Shown piece after piece: positions 9,001 to 15,584 of a stretch of 21,183 bases of DNA (position 1 is the first letter of the stretch; every line of letters begins with the position of its first letter). Under the pieces are notes generated by a model that was given only the letters and a program-made list of their open reading frames with translations, made no database searches and was not told where the DNA came from. The translations under genes were made by a program, and so were the position numbers. Source of the DNA: JAPOQD01 sp964620555 (GTDB taxonomy: Bacteria; Pseudomonadota; Gammaproteobacteria; Pseudomonadales; Halieaceae); contig CAZUGZ010000039.1 of the NCBI GenBank assembly GCA_964620555.1, forward strand, positions 1 through 21,183. Reading direction: 5' to 3'.

Positions 9001-9531
9001 CGGGGGCGGGGACGGGGACGGGGACGGGGACGGGGACGGGTACCGACGGTAACCGACCGGAAGGTGGTGCAGGAACTTCTCGACCGTGCGCCAAGAGCGC
9101 AGAGGACGGCACGCGTCACCCAGGAAATGCCGGGTCCCACCGGCGAGACCAACCGCTGGTCGGCCTACCCGCGAGGGCTGGTACTGTGCCTCGGGCCGAC
9201 CCTGGCCAACGCTCACCGGCAGGCCGAGACGGCCCGCTCGCAGGGCTGCACCTGCGTTCTGATCGCGCCCCAGGCCGACGGCCCCGACAGTCTGGACGGG
9301 GTGCTGGCGCCGCGGCTCCTGGCCGGGCTCGACGGTTTTGAGCTGGTGGCCTACTGGGCCGACGACGAATTGGCCAGGGCCTATCGTCGAGCTCTGGCAG
9401 CGCGCCAGGGTCCGATCCTGCCGCTGGTGACCGGCCGCAATCTGGCCGACTACTGCCTGCTGGAACGCCACATCTGCACGGATACCACCGCCACCGGCGG
9501 CAACGCCGCCCTGCTGGCCAGCCTGGCCTGA
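6010..9531 (+). CDS. putA: Bifunctional proline dehydrogenase / P5C dehydrogenase PutA
   Basis: This 1173-residue enzyme oxidises proline to pyrroline-5-carboxylate (FAD-dependent) and then to glutamate (NAD-dependent). The PRODH barrel spans about 180-480, with YSYDMLGEAALTG, RLVKGAYWDAEIKRAQ (about 338-353), FATHNAHT and YAPVGVHRDLVAYLVRRLLE. The ALDH domain spans about 550-985, with ISPWNFPLAIFTGQIAAAL, general base E767 (IAETGG) and nucleophile C801 (SAGQRCSALR). The C-terminal region ends in the conserved PutA motif TTATGGNAALLASL. There is no N-terminal ribbon-helix-helix DNA-binding domain, so this fits a type B PutA that does not repress itself. An (RG)6 linker occupies residues 998-1010. 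The ATG at 6079 is an alternative start. Confidence 0.95.
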   Translation: MTQDRGRISALHRRDQASTLGAAMAANPVGEALRRSIRARALRLIETLRRDGRPGLMEVFLEEYGLSSREGLALMCLAEALLRVPDLDTIDDLVADKVVPTSWREHLGHSSSALVNAATRGLLLSRHILDDDHGPALLRLLHGGVRKLGKPAIRSTLKRAMQELGGQFVLGETIGEAMQRGQAGERDGYTYSYDMLGEAALTGADADSYFEAYRDAIESVSRRATGDDPRSNPDISIKLSALHPRYEVSQRQRVLTELVPRVRHLAELARAANMGLHIDAEEADRLELSLDIIERVFCATELASWGGFGAVVQAYDKRATAVIEWLYALARRQGRGMMIRLVKGAYWDAEIKRAQADGVADFPVFTAKAATDVSYICCARSLLDKTDRIYPQFATHNAHTMAAVLELATERDSFEFQRLHGMGRPLHELVKQQEGTRCRIYAPVGVHRDLVAYLVRRLLENSANSSFVNQIVDLDMAAEQIAADPFETVERELATSALVVTPPADLFVPQRANSSGWDLSSSEQLQSLDAARNGFRERRWRWPPAPQHAAAPDTREIINPADPGDVVGSVEEATAEQVEAALQRAVDWSGTEAGVRAETLLRAADLYQKHCGELLALLCREAGKTLPDAIAELREAIDFLRYYAEQGRDRAGGSPQGLFTCISPWNFPLAIFTGQIAAALVTGNGVLAKPAESTPLTALCAVGLLHRAGVPATVLQLLPGGGPTVGALLTASPRVDGVCFTGSTATARTIHGAMAAGLAPGAPLIAETGGINAMIVDSSALPEQAVSDIIASAFQSAGQRCSALRMLYLQDDISAVLLEMLSGAMQELCLGDPWQLSTDIGPIISASAKRDIEQYIERRRREGRVVFQAAAPEQGHFVAPALIEVGGIGELEREIFGPVLHVASFRAQELAGVVDDINASGYGLTFGLHSRLDSRAELIARRIDAGNLYVNRNQIGAVVGSQPFGGEGLSGTGPKAGGPLYLQRFLRAAAAPPRERTRGRGRGRGRGRGRVPTVTDRKVVQELLDRAPRAQRTARVTQEMPGPTGETNRWSAYPRGLVLCLGPTLANAHRQAETARSQGCTCVLIAPQADGPDSLDGVLAPRLLAGLDGFELVAYWADDELARAYRRALAARQGPILPLVTGRNLADYCLLERHICTDTTATGGNAALLASLA
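9001..9039 (+). repeat. Hexanucleotide microsatellite inside putA
   Basis: The sequence contains six and a half tandem copies of CGGGGA (first copy CGGGGG), in frame, encoding (Arg-Gly)6-Arg. It sits in the linker between the ALDH domain and the C-terminal ALDH-like domain of PutA. Because the unit is 6 bp, gain or loss of copies keeps the frame and changes only linker length. Confidence 0.95.
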
Positions 9532-9579
9532 ACGCAGGGAGGATATTTTGCCGGGCCGGGGGAGGCTCTCTCACGCTCA

Positions 9580-10061
9580 ATCCGGGACGCTCAATCCGGG
9601 ACACCCATTGTTTGACGCTGAAATCGGGGCGCGAATCATGGGTGTCCGCGTTTGATGCCCGCATCAGGGTAAATCGGGGACACCCATCATTTGGGGCTGA
9701 AATTCAAGACGCGAATCATGGGTGTCCCGGATTGGGGGGGCAAAAACGATGGGTGTCCTGGATTGGAAATGATGGGTGTCCTGGATTGGAAACGCCGATT
9801 TGAAATCATGGGTGTCCCGGATTGGGGGGGCAAAAACGATGGGTGTCCTGGATTGGAAATGATGGGTGTCCTGGATTGGGGATGATGGGTGTCCCGGATT
9901 GGGGGGGCAAAAACGATGGGTGTCCCGGATTGGAAATGATGGGTGTCCCGGATTGAGGGGGGCAAAAATGATGGGTGTCCCCGATTGAGGAGAGAGAAAT
10001 GATGGGTGTCCCGGATTGGGGGGCACAAATCATGGGTGTCCCCGATTGGGGGCACCCGATT
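9580..10061 (+). repeat. REP-like repeat array with ATGGGTGTCC core
   Basis: The array has thirteen forward copies of ATGGGTGTCC, starting at 9638, 9718, 9749, 9772, 9808, 9839, 9862, 9884, 9916, 9939, 9971, 10002 and 10032. Most are followed by CGGATTGG or TGGATTGG. Two inverted copies lie at 9599-9608 and 9678-9687. The first two inverted/forward pairs form hairpin units of about 50 bp on an 80-bp period. The rest are tandem half-units spaced 22-36 bp by GAAATG-like or GGGGGGCAAAAACG-like spacers. The stretch 9714-9789 recurs exactly as 9804-9879 (90-bp period). All three minus-strand frames are open here only because the repeat lacks stops. This accounts for the gene-free gap 9532-10152. 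Confidence 0.9.
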
Positions 10062-10152
10062 GGGGGCAAGCGGGTTGAAACCGCCTATGAGAAACGCGAA
10101 ATCGGTGAAGGTGGTCAGTTCTGATGTCGCGGCGGATGTGCGGCGAGTGGGG

Positions 10153-11181
10153 TCAGGGCAACAGCGCGGCGCTGTCGAGGCCGGCGGATTCGTCCAGGCC
10201 GAACATGATATTCATCGCCTGCACTGCCTGGCCGGAGGCGCCCTTTACCAGGTTGTCGATGCTCACCATGACCACCAGCGTATCGCGCCCCCGGGGTTGC
10301 TCCAGCGCAATGCGGCAGTGGTTGGAACCACGCACCGAGCGGGTCTGGGGATATTGACCGGGGGGCAGCACATCGACGAAGGGCTCCTCGGCGTAGCACT
10401 CCTCAAACAGGGCCTGGGCATCCACCCGGGTGGTCAAGCGGGCGTAGAGGGTGGTGTGAATGCCGCGGATGATGGGCAGCAGGTGGGGCACGAAAGTGAC
10501 CTGCACGGGCTCGCCGGCGATGTCGGCCAGCCCCTGTTCGATCTCCGGCAGGTGACGGTGGCCCGCCACCGCATAGGCCTTGAAACTGTCCGCGGCCTCG
10601 GACAACAGGTTGTCGGTGCTGGCCTGACGGCCCGCCCCGCTGACACCGGAAGCGGCATTGGCGATCAGCGACCCGCGTTCCACCACGTCGGCCTGCAACA
10701 GGGGCAGCAGGCCCAGCAGCACCGAGGTGGGATAACAGCCGGGACAGGCGAGCAACTGTGCGTCGGCGATGGCGGCGCGATTCACTTCCGGCAAACCGTA
10801 CACCGCCAGCGGCAGGCACTGGGGGCTGGCATGGCTTTCGCCGTACCACTGGGACCAGAGCGCGGCGTCGCGCAGGCGGTAGTCCGCGGACAGGTCGATG
10901 ACCCGCGCCCCGCGTTCCAGCAAATCCGGCACCGTGTGCATCGCCACGTTGTGGGGAGTGGCATAGAACACCACGTCGCAGTCGGCCAACCGGCCGGGGT
11001 CGGGCTCGACGAAGGACAGGTCGCAATGCCCGCGCAAATTGGGGAAAAGATCGTCGACGCGGCGCCCGGCGGCGCTGCGGGAAGTAATCAGCCGCAGCCG
11101 CGCCTGGTCGTGCCCGGCCAGCAGGCGCAGCAGTTCCACACCGGTATAGCCCGTCCCTCCGACCACTCCAACCTCAATCAC
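10153..11181 (-). CDS. argC: N-acetyl-gamma-glutamyl-phosphate reductase
   Basis: This 342-residue enzyme makes the third step of arginine synthesis, NADPH-dependent reduction of N-acetylglutamyl-5-phosphate to the semialdehyde. The N-terminal Rossmann motif is VGVVGGTGYTGVELLRLL, the catalytic cysteine lies in ACPGCYPTS, and the active-site His is in the region AVAGHRHLPEIEQ. The C-terminal region NHCRIALEQPRGRDTLVVMV is also typical. The start is a GTG at 11181 (MIEVGVVGG), preceded by a G-rich ribosome site (GGGGG). A longer open reading to 11460 would pass through a palindromic element and is not coding. The gene is divergent from hemJ, as I recall from Pseudomonas. Confidence 0.95.
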   Translation of the reverse strand: MIEVGVVGGTGYTGVELLRLLAGHDQARLRLITSRSAAGRRVDDLFPNLRGHCDLSFVEPDPGRLADCDVVFYATPHNVAMHTVPDLLERGARVIDLSADYRLRDAALWSQWYGESHASPQCLPLAVYGLPEVNRAAIADAQLLACPGCYPTSVLLGLLPLLQADVVERGSLIANAASGVSGAGRQASTDNLLSEAADSFKAYAVAGHRHLPEIEQGLADIAGEPVQVTFVPHLLPIIRGIHTTLYARLTTRVDAQALFEECYAEEPFVDVLPPGQYPQTRSVRGSNHCRIALEQPRGRDTLVVMVSIDNLVKGASGQAVQAMNIMFGLDESAGLDSAALLP

Positions 11182-11319
11182 AACCACCCCCGTGCGGCAC
11201 TGCGCCGCGGTTTGCAGGCGCGCTTGCCCGCAGTTTTCACCAATCTTCTGGTGAAACACGAGGCCTAGTATAAAGAATTTCCCCGCTGCAAAGGCGTAAT
11301 TTTGACGCAGCCGAAGCCA
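11182..11319. promoter_or_regulatory. argC leader and promoter region
   Basis: This is the first part of the 418-bp gene-free gap between argC (-) and hemJ (+). On the minus strand a -10-like TATACT lies at 11267-11272, with no good -35. Just downstream in the leader is an 8-bp perfect inverted repeat, TTTCACCA (11235-11242) and TGGTGAAA (11249-11256), with a 6-nt loop. This could be an operator or an RNA stem. It does not match the ArgR box consensus well. Confidence 0.45.
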
Positions 11320-11488
11320 GGAGTCTGCGCCGTAGAAAAATCCGTCGTGAGGATGTGGCGATGTGGCACAGCGAGAACAGTTTTTCGCTCTTTTGAGGCG
11401 CGTAGTGGTGCTACGTAACGAAAAAGAGCGGAACAATGGGCCGCTGTGCCGCGTTCGCAACAGGATTATTTTCTACGGCGCAGACTCC
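11320..11488. repeat. 169-bp nested palindrome, MITE-like
   Basis: Perfect 20-bp terminal inverted repeats GGAGTCTGCGCCGTAGAAAA (11320-11339) and its complement (11469-11488) enclose further nested arms. These are GGCACAGCG (11365-11373) with CGCTGTGCC (11442-11450), and CGCTCTTTT (11386-11394) with AAAAGAGCG (11422-11430). The apical stem is CGTAG/CTACG (11401-11415) with a 5-nt loop. The whole element can fold into one long cruciform or hairpin. It holds no plausible gene of its own. A dinucleotide CA flanks both ends and is too short to prove a target duplication. Confidence 0.85.
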
Positions 11489-11599
11489 CAGGGCCCGAAA
11501 CCGCCCATCTGGCGCCGTGCATGGCGAATCAACTCGCGCTACTATGCAGGCCAGTTCCACACCACTCACACGGGGAAGGACCGGGAAGGAAAAGCAGCC

Positions 11600-12019
11600 A
11601 TGCTGTGGCTCAAGGCAGCCCATCTCATTGCGGTCATCTGCTGGTTTGCGGGCATCTTCTACCTGCCCCGCATCCTGGTCTACTACGCCCAGAGCGAAGA
11701 CTCCGCCACTCGCGTCCAACTGGCCCTGATGGCACACAAACTGTACCGCTTCATGACCCCCATCGCGGTGGTCGCGGTGCTGCTGGGCTTCGCCCTGGCC
11801 GCTTTCAACCCGGCCTACTACCTGGCCGCCAAATGGCTGTGGCTGAAACTGCTGGCGGTGGCCGGGCTGGCCATCTACCACGCCATCTGCGGCCGCTACG
11901 TGGCGGCCGTGCGCGCCGACAGCAACCGGCACAGCTCGCTGTACTTTCGCTGGTTCAACGAAATCCCGGTGCTCTTTCTGCTGGTCATCGTCGTACTGAC
12001 GGTGGTGAAACCCCTGTAG
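11600..12019 (+). CDS. hemJ: Protoporphyrinogen IX oxidase HemJ
   Basis: This 139-residue inner-membrane protein of the UPF0093/HemJ family oxidises protoporphyrinogen IX to protoporphyrin IX late in heme synthesis. It has four hydrophobic segments: AAHLIAVICWFAGIFYL, FMTPIAVVAVLLGFALAAF, LWLKLLAVAGLAIYHA and FNEIPVLFLLVIVVLTVV. The conserved His near residue 7 (KAAHLIAV) and a Lys in KWLWLKLL match the functional His/Lys pair known for the family. The ATG at 11600 has a GGAAGGA ribosome site. An upstream in-frame extension to 11363 passes through the palindrome and is rejected. Only 10 bp separate it from hemL. Confidence 0.93.
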   Translation: MLWLKAAHLIAVICWFAGIFYLPRILVYYAQSEDSATRVQLALMAHKLYRFMTPIAVVAVLLGFALAAFNPAYYLAAKWLWLKLLAVAGLAIYHAICGRYVAAVRADSNRHSSLYFRWFNEIPVLFLLVIVVLTVVKPL

Positions 12020-12029
12020 CGGGCGTCGC

Positions 12030-13346
12030 GTGAACAGAGAACCGGCGAGCGCCGGAAACACTTTGGAACCAAGGTTCGAGCGGGCCTGCCGGGTCATGCC
12101 CGGTGGCGTCAACTCCCCGGTGCGGGCCTTTCAGGCGGTGGGCGGCAGCCCGGTTTTCATCGAGCGCGCCGACGGCGCCTACCTGTACGACGTGGCGGGC
12201 AAGCGGTACATCGACTACGTGTTGTCCTGGGGTCCCATGATCGCCGGCCACAATCACCCCGCAGTGCGCGAGGCGGTAGTGGCGCAGGCCGGCAAGGGGC
12301 TCAGCTTCGGCGCCCCGACCGAACTGGAAACCGCCATGGCGGCGAAACTGTGCGAGCTGCTGCCCGGCCTGGAGCTGGTGCGCATGGTCAATTCCGGCAC
12401 GGAGGCCACCATGAGCGCTATCCGCCTGGCCCGGGGGTTCACCGGGCGGGACACGATCATCAAGTTTGAAGGCGGCTACCACGGGCATTCGGATTCACTG
12501 CTGGTCAAGGCGGGCTCCGGCGCGCTGACCCTGGGGGTCCCCAGTTCTCCCGGCGTGCCGGCGGCACTGGCGCAACACACCCTGACCCTGGACTACAACG
12601 ACCTGCCCGGGGTTGCCAGCGCCTTCGAGCGCCACGGCGCGGAAATCGCCGCGGTAATCGTGGAACCCGTGGCCGGCAACATGAACTGCATCGCGCCGCT
12701 GCCCGGCTTTCTGCCGGCGCTGCGGCGGCACTGCGACGAGCACGGCAGCGTATTGATTTTCGACGAGGTAATGACCGGCTTCCGCCTCGGGCTGCAAGGC
12801 GCCCAGGGATATTTCCAGGTACGGCCCGACCTGACCACGCTGGGCAAGGTCATCGGCGGAGGCCTGCCGGTGGGCGCCTTCGGCGGCCGCGCCGAGATCA
12901 TGGAGCAACTCGCCCCATTGGGGCCGGTCTACCAGGCCGGCACCCTGTCCGGCAACCCGCTGGCCATGGCCGCCGGGCTGGCCACCCTGGAGATGGTCAG
13001 CGCGGAGGGCTTTTACGAACCGCTGATGCAGCGCACCCAGGCCCTGTGCAGTGGTCTGCAGGGAGCCGCCCGCGACGCCGGCGTCGCCCTCAGCAGCCAG
13101 TGCGCCGGCACCATGTTCGGGATTTTTTTCAGCGAACGGGAGCGAATCGAGAACTACCGGCAGGTGACGAGCTGCGACACGGAGAAATTCCGGCGCTTCT
13201 TCCAGCAGATGCTGGGCGCCGGAATCTACCTGGCGCCGTCCGCCTTCGAGGCCGGCTTTCTCTCGGCCGCTCACAGTGATGCCGATATTCAGGCTACTAT
13301 AGCGGCGGCGGCAGCGGCCTTCGCCGCCCTTGCCATCGAGGAATAG
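12030..13346 (+). CDS. hemL: Glutamate-1-semialdehyde 2,1-aminomutase
   Basis: This 438-residue PLP enzyme converts glutamate-1-semialdehyde to 5-aminolevulinate, the last step of the C5 route. Motifs include MPGGVNSPVRAF, MVNSGTEATMSAIRLAR, KFEGGYHGHSD, VEPVAGNMN, FDEVMTGFR and the PLP lysine K273 in TTLGKVIGGGLPVGAFGG. The length fits the family (about 426-432). The start is a GTG at 12030, 11 bases after the hemJ stop, with a weak ribosome site that suggests translational coupling. It is followed 3 bp later by hemB. Confidence 0.96.
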   Translation: MNREPASAGNTLEPRFERACRVMPGGVNSPVRAFQAVGGSPVFIERADGAYLYDVAGKRYIDYVLSWGPMIAGHNHPAVREAVVAQAGKGLSFGAPTELETAMAAKLCELLPGLELVRMVNSGTEATMSAIRLARGFTGRDTIIKFEGGYHGHSDSLLVKAGSGALTLGVPSSPGVPAALAQHTLTLDYNDLPGVASAFERHGAEIAAVIVEPVAGNMNCIAPLPGFLPALRRHCDEHGSVLIFDEVMTGFRLGLQGAQGYFQVRPDLTTLGKVIGGGLPVGAFGGRAEIMEQLAPLGPVYQAGTLSGNPLAMAAGLATLEMVSAEGFYEPLMQRTQALCSGLQGAARDAGVALSSQCAGTMFGIFFSERERIENYRQVTSCDTEKFRRFFQQMLGAGIYLAPSAFEAGFLSAAHSDADIQATIAAAAAAFAALAIEE

Positions 13347-13349
13347 CCG

Positions 13350-14357
13350 ATGCCAGTACAACGCAGCTTTCCGCAAACCCGCATGCGACGGCTCCGCGCC
13401 CGGGAAAGCACCCGGCGGCTGGTGCGGGAGAACAGCCTCTCGGTGGATGACTTCATCTACCCGATGTTCGTGCTGGAAGGGAAAAACCAGCGGCAGGGCA
13501 TAGCGTCCATGCCGGGCATCGAGCGCCTGAGCATCGATCTGCTGGTCGCCGAGGCGCGGCAACTGCAGCAACTGGGCATTCCCGCCATCGCCCTGTTTCC
13601 GGTGGTGCCGGCGGGCAAAAAATCCCCACGGGGCGAAGAGGCTTGCAATCCGCAGGGGCTGATACCGCAAGCCATCGCAGCACTGAAGGACGCGGTGCCG
13701 GAGTTGACGCTGATGGCCGATACCGCGCTGGACCCGTACACCAGCCACGGCCAGGATGGCGTGGTGGATGAGCACGGCTACGTGTTGAACGATGAAACCA
13801 TCGAGGTGCTGGTGCAGCAGGCGCTGTCCCACGTCGCCGCCGGGGTCGACATCGTGGCGCCTTCGGACATGATGGATGGCCGCGTCGCCGCCCTGCGCCG
13901 GGCGCTGGAAGCCGGGGGGCACCATAACACCCTGATCATGGCCTACGCCGCCAAGTATGCCTCGGCCTATTACGGTCCGTTCCGCGATGCGGTGGGTTCG
14001 GCGGGCAATATCAAGGGGGGCAACAAGAACAGCTACCAGATGGACCCGGGCAACGTGGAAGAGGCGCTGCACGAATGTGCCCTGGACCTGGAAGAAGGCG
14101 CCGACATGATCATGGTGAAGCCGGGGATGCCCTACCTGGACGTGATCCGCCGGGTCAAGGACGAACTGGGGGCACCGACCTTCGCCTACCAGGTGAGCGG
14201 AGAATACGCCATGCACCAGGCGGCCTTCGCCAACGGCTGGCTGGAAGCCGAACCCGTCATGCTGGAATCCCTGCTCGCCTTCAAGCGCGCCGGCTGCAAT
14301 GGCGTGCTCAGCTATTTCGCCAGGCAGGCCGCCCAGTTGCTGCAGCGGCTGCAATAG
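13350..14357 (+). CDS. hemB: Delta-aminolevulinic acid dehydratase (Mg-type)
   Basis: This 335-residue enzyme condenses two 5-aminolevulinates to porphobilinogen. The Schiff-base lysines are K202 (AYAAKYASAYYGPFR) and K257 (MIMVKPGMPYLD). The metal loop reads MADTALDPYTSHGQDG (122-137), with Asp/Ala in place of the three zinc cysteines, as in the Mg/K-stimulated enzymes of Pseudomonas. Its start lies 3 bp after the hemL stop, so hemJ-hemL-hemB form a compact operon. The ATG at 13350 gives the normal N-terminus, MPVQRSFPQTRMRRLR. Confidence 0.96.
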   Translation: MPVQRSFPQTRMRRLRARESTRRLVRENSLSVDDFIYPMFVLEGKNQRQGIASMPGIERLSIDLLVAEARQLQQLGIPAIALFPVVPAGKKSPRGEEACNPQGLIPQAIAALKDAVPELTLMADTALDPYTSHGQDGVVDEHGYVLNDETIEVLVQQALSHVAAGVDIVAPSDMMDGRVAALRRALEAGGHHNTLIMAYAAKYASAYYGPFRDAVGSAGNIKGGNKNSYQMDPGNVEEALHECALDLEEGADMIMVKPGMPYLDVIRRVKDELGAPTFAYQVSGEYAMHQAAFANGWLEAEPVMLESLLAFKRAGCNGVLSYFARQAAQLLQRLQ

Positions 14358-14375
14358 GCCCGGCCACCCGGCGCC

Positions 14376-15020
14376 ATGCGCGGTCTGCCGCTGCTTCCCC
14401 TGCTGCTCCCGTTGCTGCTGGCGGCGCCGGTGCCGGCCGGGGGGGACTGCCTCTGCATCTGGGGTGGGTCGTTCAGCGAAGTGCAGGACCAGGCCGACCT
14501 GGTGGTTGCCGCCACGGTCACCGGCGGCAAGGGCAACTCGGTGGACATCGCCGTGGACCAGTTGCTGCGCGGCGAAGAACACCGGACGCAGGTCCGGGTG
14601 TGGATGAATCCGGGCAACCTGTGCCGGCCGGAGCCCGAAACCTTCCCGCCGGGCAGCCAGTGGGTAATGGCCCTGCACCGGATCGAGCAGGCGCAGCCCG
14701 CCGATTTCAACCCGCACACCCCCAACCTCAGTGCCGGGCGCAGCGGCGATTACCGCCTGTCTTCCTGTGGCGGCTACTGGCTGGACCGGCAGGACAACCT
14801 GGTGACCGGCAACCTCATCGACGCCACCCGCTGGGACAGGAACCCGCCGATGTCGCCGGTGCTGCTGGAACTGGTGGCGGCCTTTGTGCAGGGACAAATC
14901 GACCGGGCCACCCTGCGGCGGGCCGCCGGCATCGACCCGGCCCTGCAACAACTGGAAATCGAAACGCGCATGCTGCTGCGAAAGCAGCGACGCAGCTCAG
15001 ACCTGGAGCAGGCCCAGTAA
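14376..15020 (+). CDS. Exported TIMP/NTR-like protein of unknown function
   Basis: This 214-residue protein begins with a signal peptide, MRGLPLLPLLLPLLLAAPVP, and probably matures just before GGDCLCIW. The mature part starts with a Cys-x-Cys (DCLCIWGGSFSE), followed by a strand ADLVVAATV, then a Cys ahead of FPPGSQWVMALHRI and a later SSCGGYW. This cysteine and strand order resembles the OB-like netrin/TIMP fold seen in some bacterial secreted proteins, but it is an inference from pattern only. The C-terminal 60 residues are helical and charged. It follows hemB by 18 bp and is probably co-transcribed. Its end overlaps the convergent Nudix gene by 24 bp. The function is unknown. Confidence 0.72.
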   Translation: MRGLPLLPLLLPLLLAAPVPAGGDCLCIWGGSFSEVQDQADLVVAATVTGGKGNSVDIAVDQLLRGEEHRTQVRVWMNPGNLCRPEPETFPPGSQWVMALHRIEQAQPADFNPHTPNLSAGRSGDYRLSSCGGYWLDRQDNLVTGNLIDATRWDRNPPMSPVLLELVAAFVQGQIDRATLRRAAGIDPALQQLEIETRMLLRKQRRSSDLEQAQ

Positions 15021-15584
15021 CTCGTCGAGCATACTCAGCGACAGGCCCCAGATGCAGTGTCCATCAAACCGGTAGCAGGGCAGTACCCGGTCCACTCCGC
15101 GGTAGGGCCAGGTCATGGTTTCCCGGTTGCCGCGGTCCAGCAGGTAATCGAGGGGAACCCGAACCACTGCCGCCACCTCGCGGTTGGGTGTGAATTGCAC
15201 TTCCCGGTCGAGGCGGAATACGTAGGGGCTCACCACCATGCGCTGTCCAGTCCTGCGGGGATTGGTCATGACTTCCGACAGCCGGCCGATACAGGGGTCC
15301 CCGTTGCCGAGCTGCAAACCGATCTCCTCGCGGGTCTCGCGCACCGCCACATCGAAACCGTGGCGGTCCCGCCGGTCCATGCGCCCGCCCGGGAACGCCA
15401 TCTGCCCGGACCAGGTGTCGGCATCGCTTTCCGCGCGTTTAATCATTAGAATGCCCAGTTTCGCCTCTGTCTCCTGCAAAATGATCGCTACCGCCGACCG
15501 TTGCAACAGGGGCCGGATCAGTTTCCTGCGGAATTTGTAGCTCGACAGGACCTGTTCGACTTGCTGCAACTGAGTTTCTGACAC
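14997..15584 (-). CDS. Nudix hydrolase, CoA-pyrophosphatase (NudL) type
   Basis: This 195-residue hydrolase has the UPF0035/CoA-diphosphatase signature SGQMAFPGGRMDRRD followed by VAVRETREEIGL (residues 59-90). Its Nudix box spacing is longer than the standard one, as in NudL. Members of this family cleave CoA and its thioesters to acyl-phosphopantetheine and 3',5'-ADP. The upstream GTG at 15584 (MSETQLQQVEQVL) is chosen because there is no earlier suitable ATG and it gives the usual roughly 30-residue lead-in. It lies only 15 bp from the divergent barrel gene. The substrate is not proven. Confidence 0.88.
   Translation of the reverse strand: MSETQLQQVEQVLSSYKFRRKLIRPLLQRSAVAIILQETEAKLGILMIKRAESDADTWSGQMAFPGGRMDRRDRHGFDVAVRETREEIGLQLGNGDPCIGRLSEVMTNPRRTGQRMVVSPYVFRLDREVQFTPNREVAAVVRVPLDYLLDRGNRETMTWPYRGVDRVLPCYRFDGHCIWGLSLSMLDELLGLLQV

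Noticed and set aside
9580..10061. CRISPR array
   Set aside because: The repeat core is short (10-18 bp), the intervals are irregular (22-36 bp and 80 bp), the spacers recur, and no cas gene is present.
9664..10069. Repetitive proteins on the minus strand (NPGHPSF / DTHHFQ type repeats)
   Set aside because: All three minus-strand frames are open over the array because the repeat lacks stop codons. There is no ribosome site and no recognisable domain.
11235..11256. ArgR operator in front of argC
   Set aside because: The inverted repeat TTTCACCA/TGGTGAAA does not match the AT-rich ARG box consensus, so it is listed only as a palindrome.
11182..11460. N-terminal extension of ArgC
   Set aside because: It crosses the leader hairpin and the palindrome. 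The GTG at 11181 gives the standard ArgC start.
11363..11599. N-terminal extension of HemJ by 79 residues
   Set aside because: The extension is translated from the palindromic element and has no counterpart in HemJ. The ATG at 11600 has a good ribosome site and the family N-terminus.
12495..14951. 818-codon open frame on the minus strand opposite hemL, hemB and the exported protein gene
   Set aside because: High-GC coding DNA commonly leaves the opposite strand open. The plus strand carries intact well-known enzymes here, and the antisense product has no recognisable motif.
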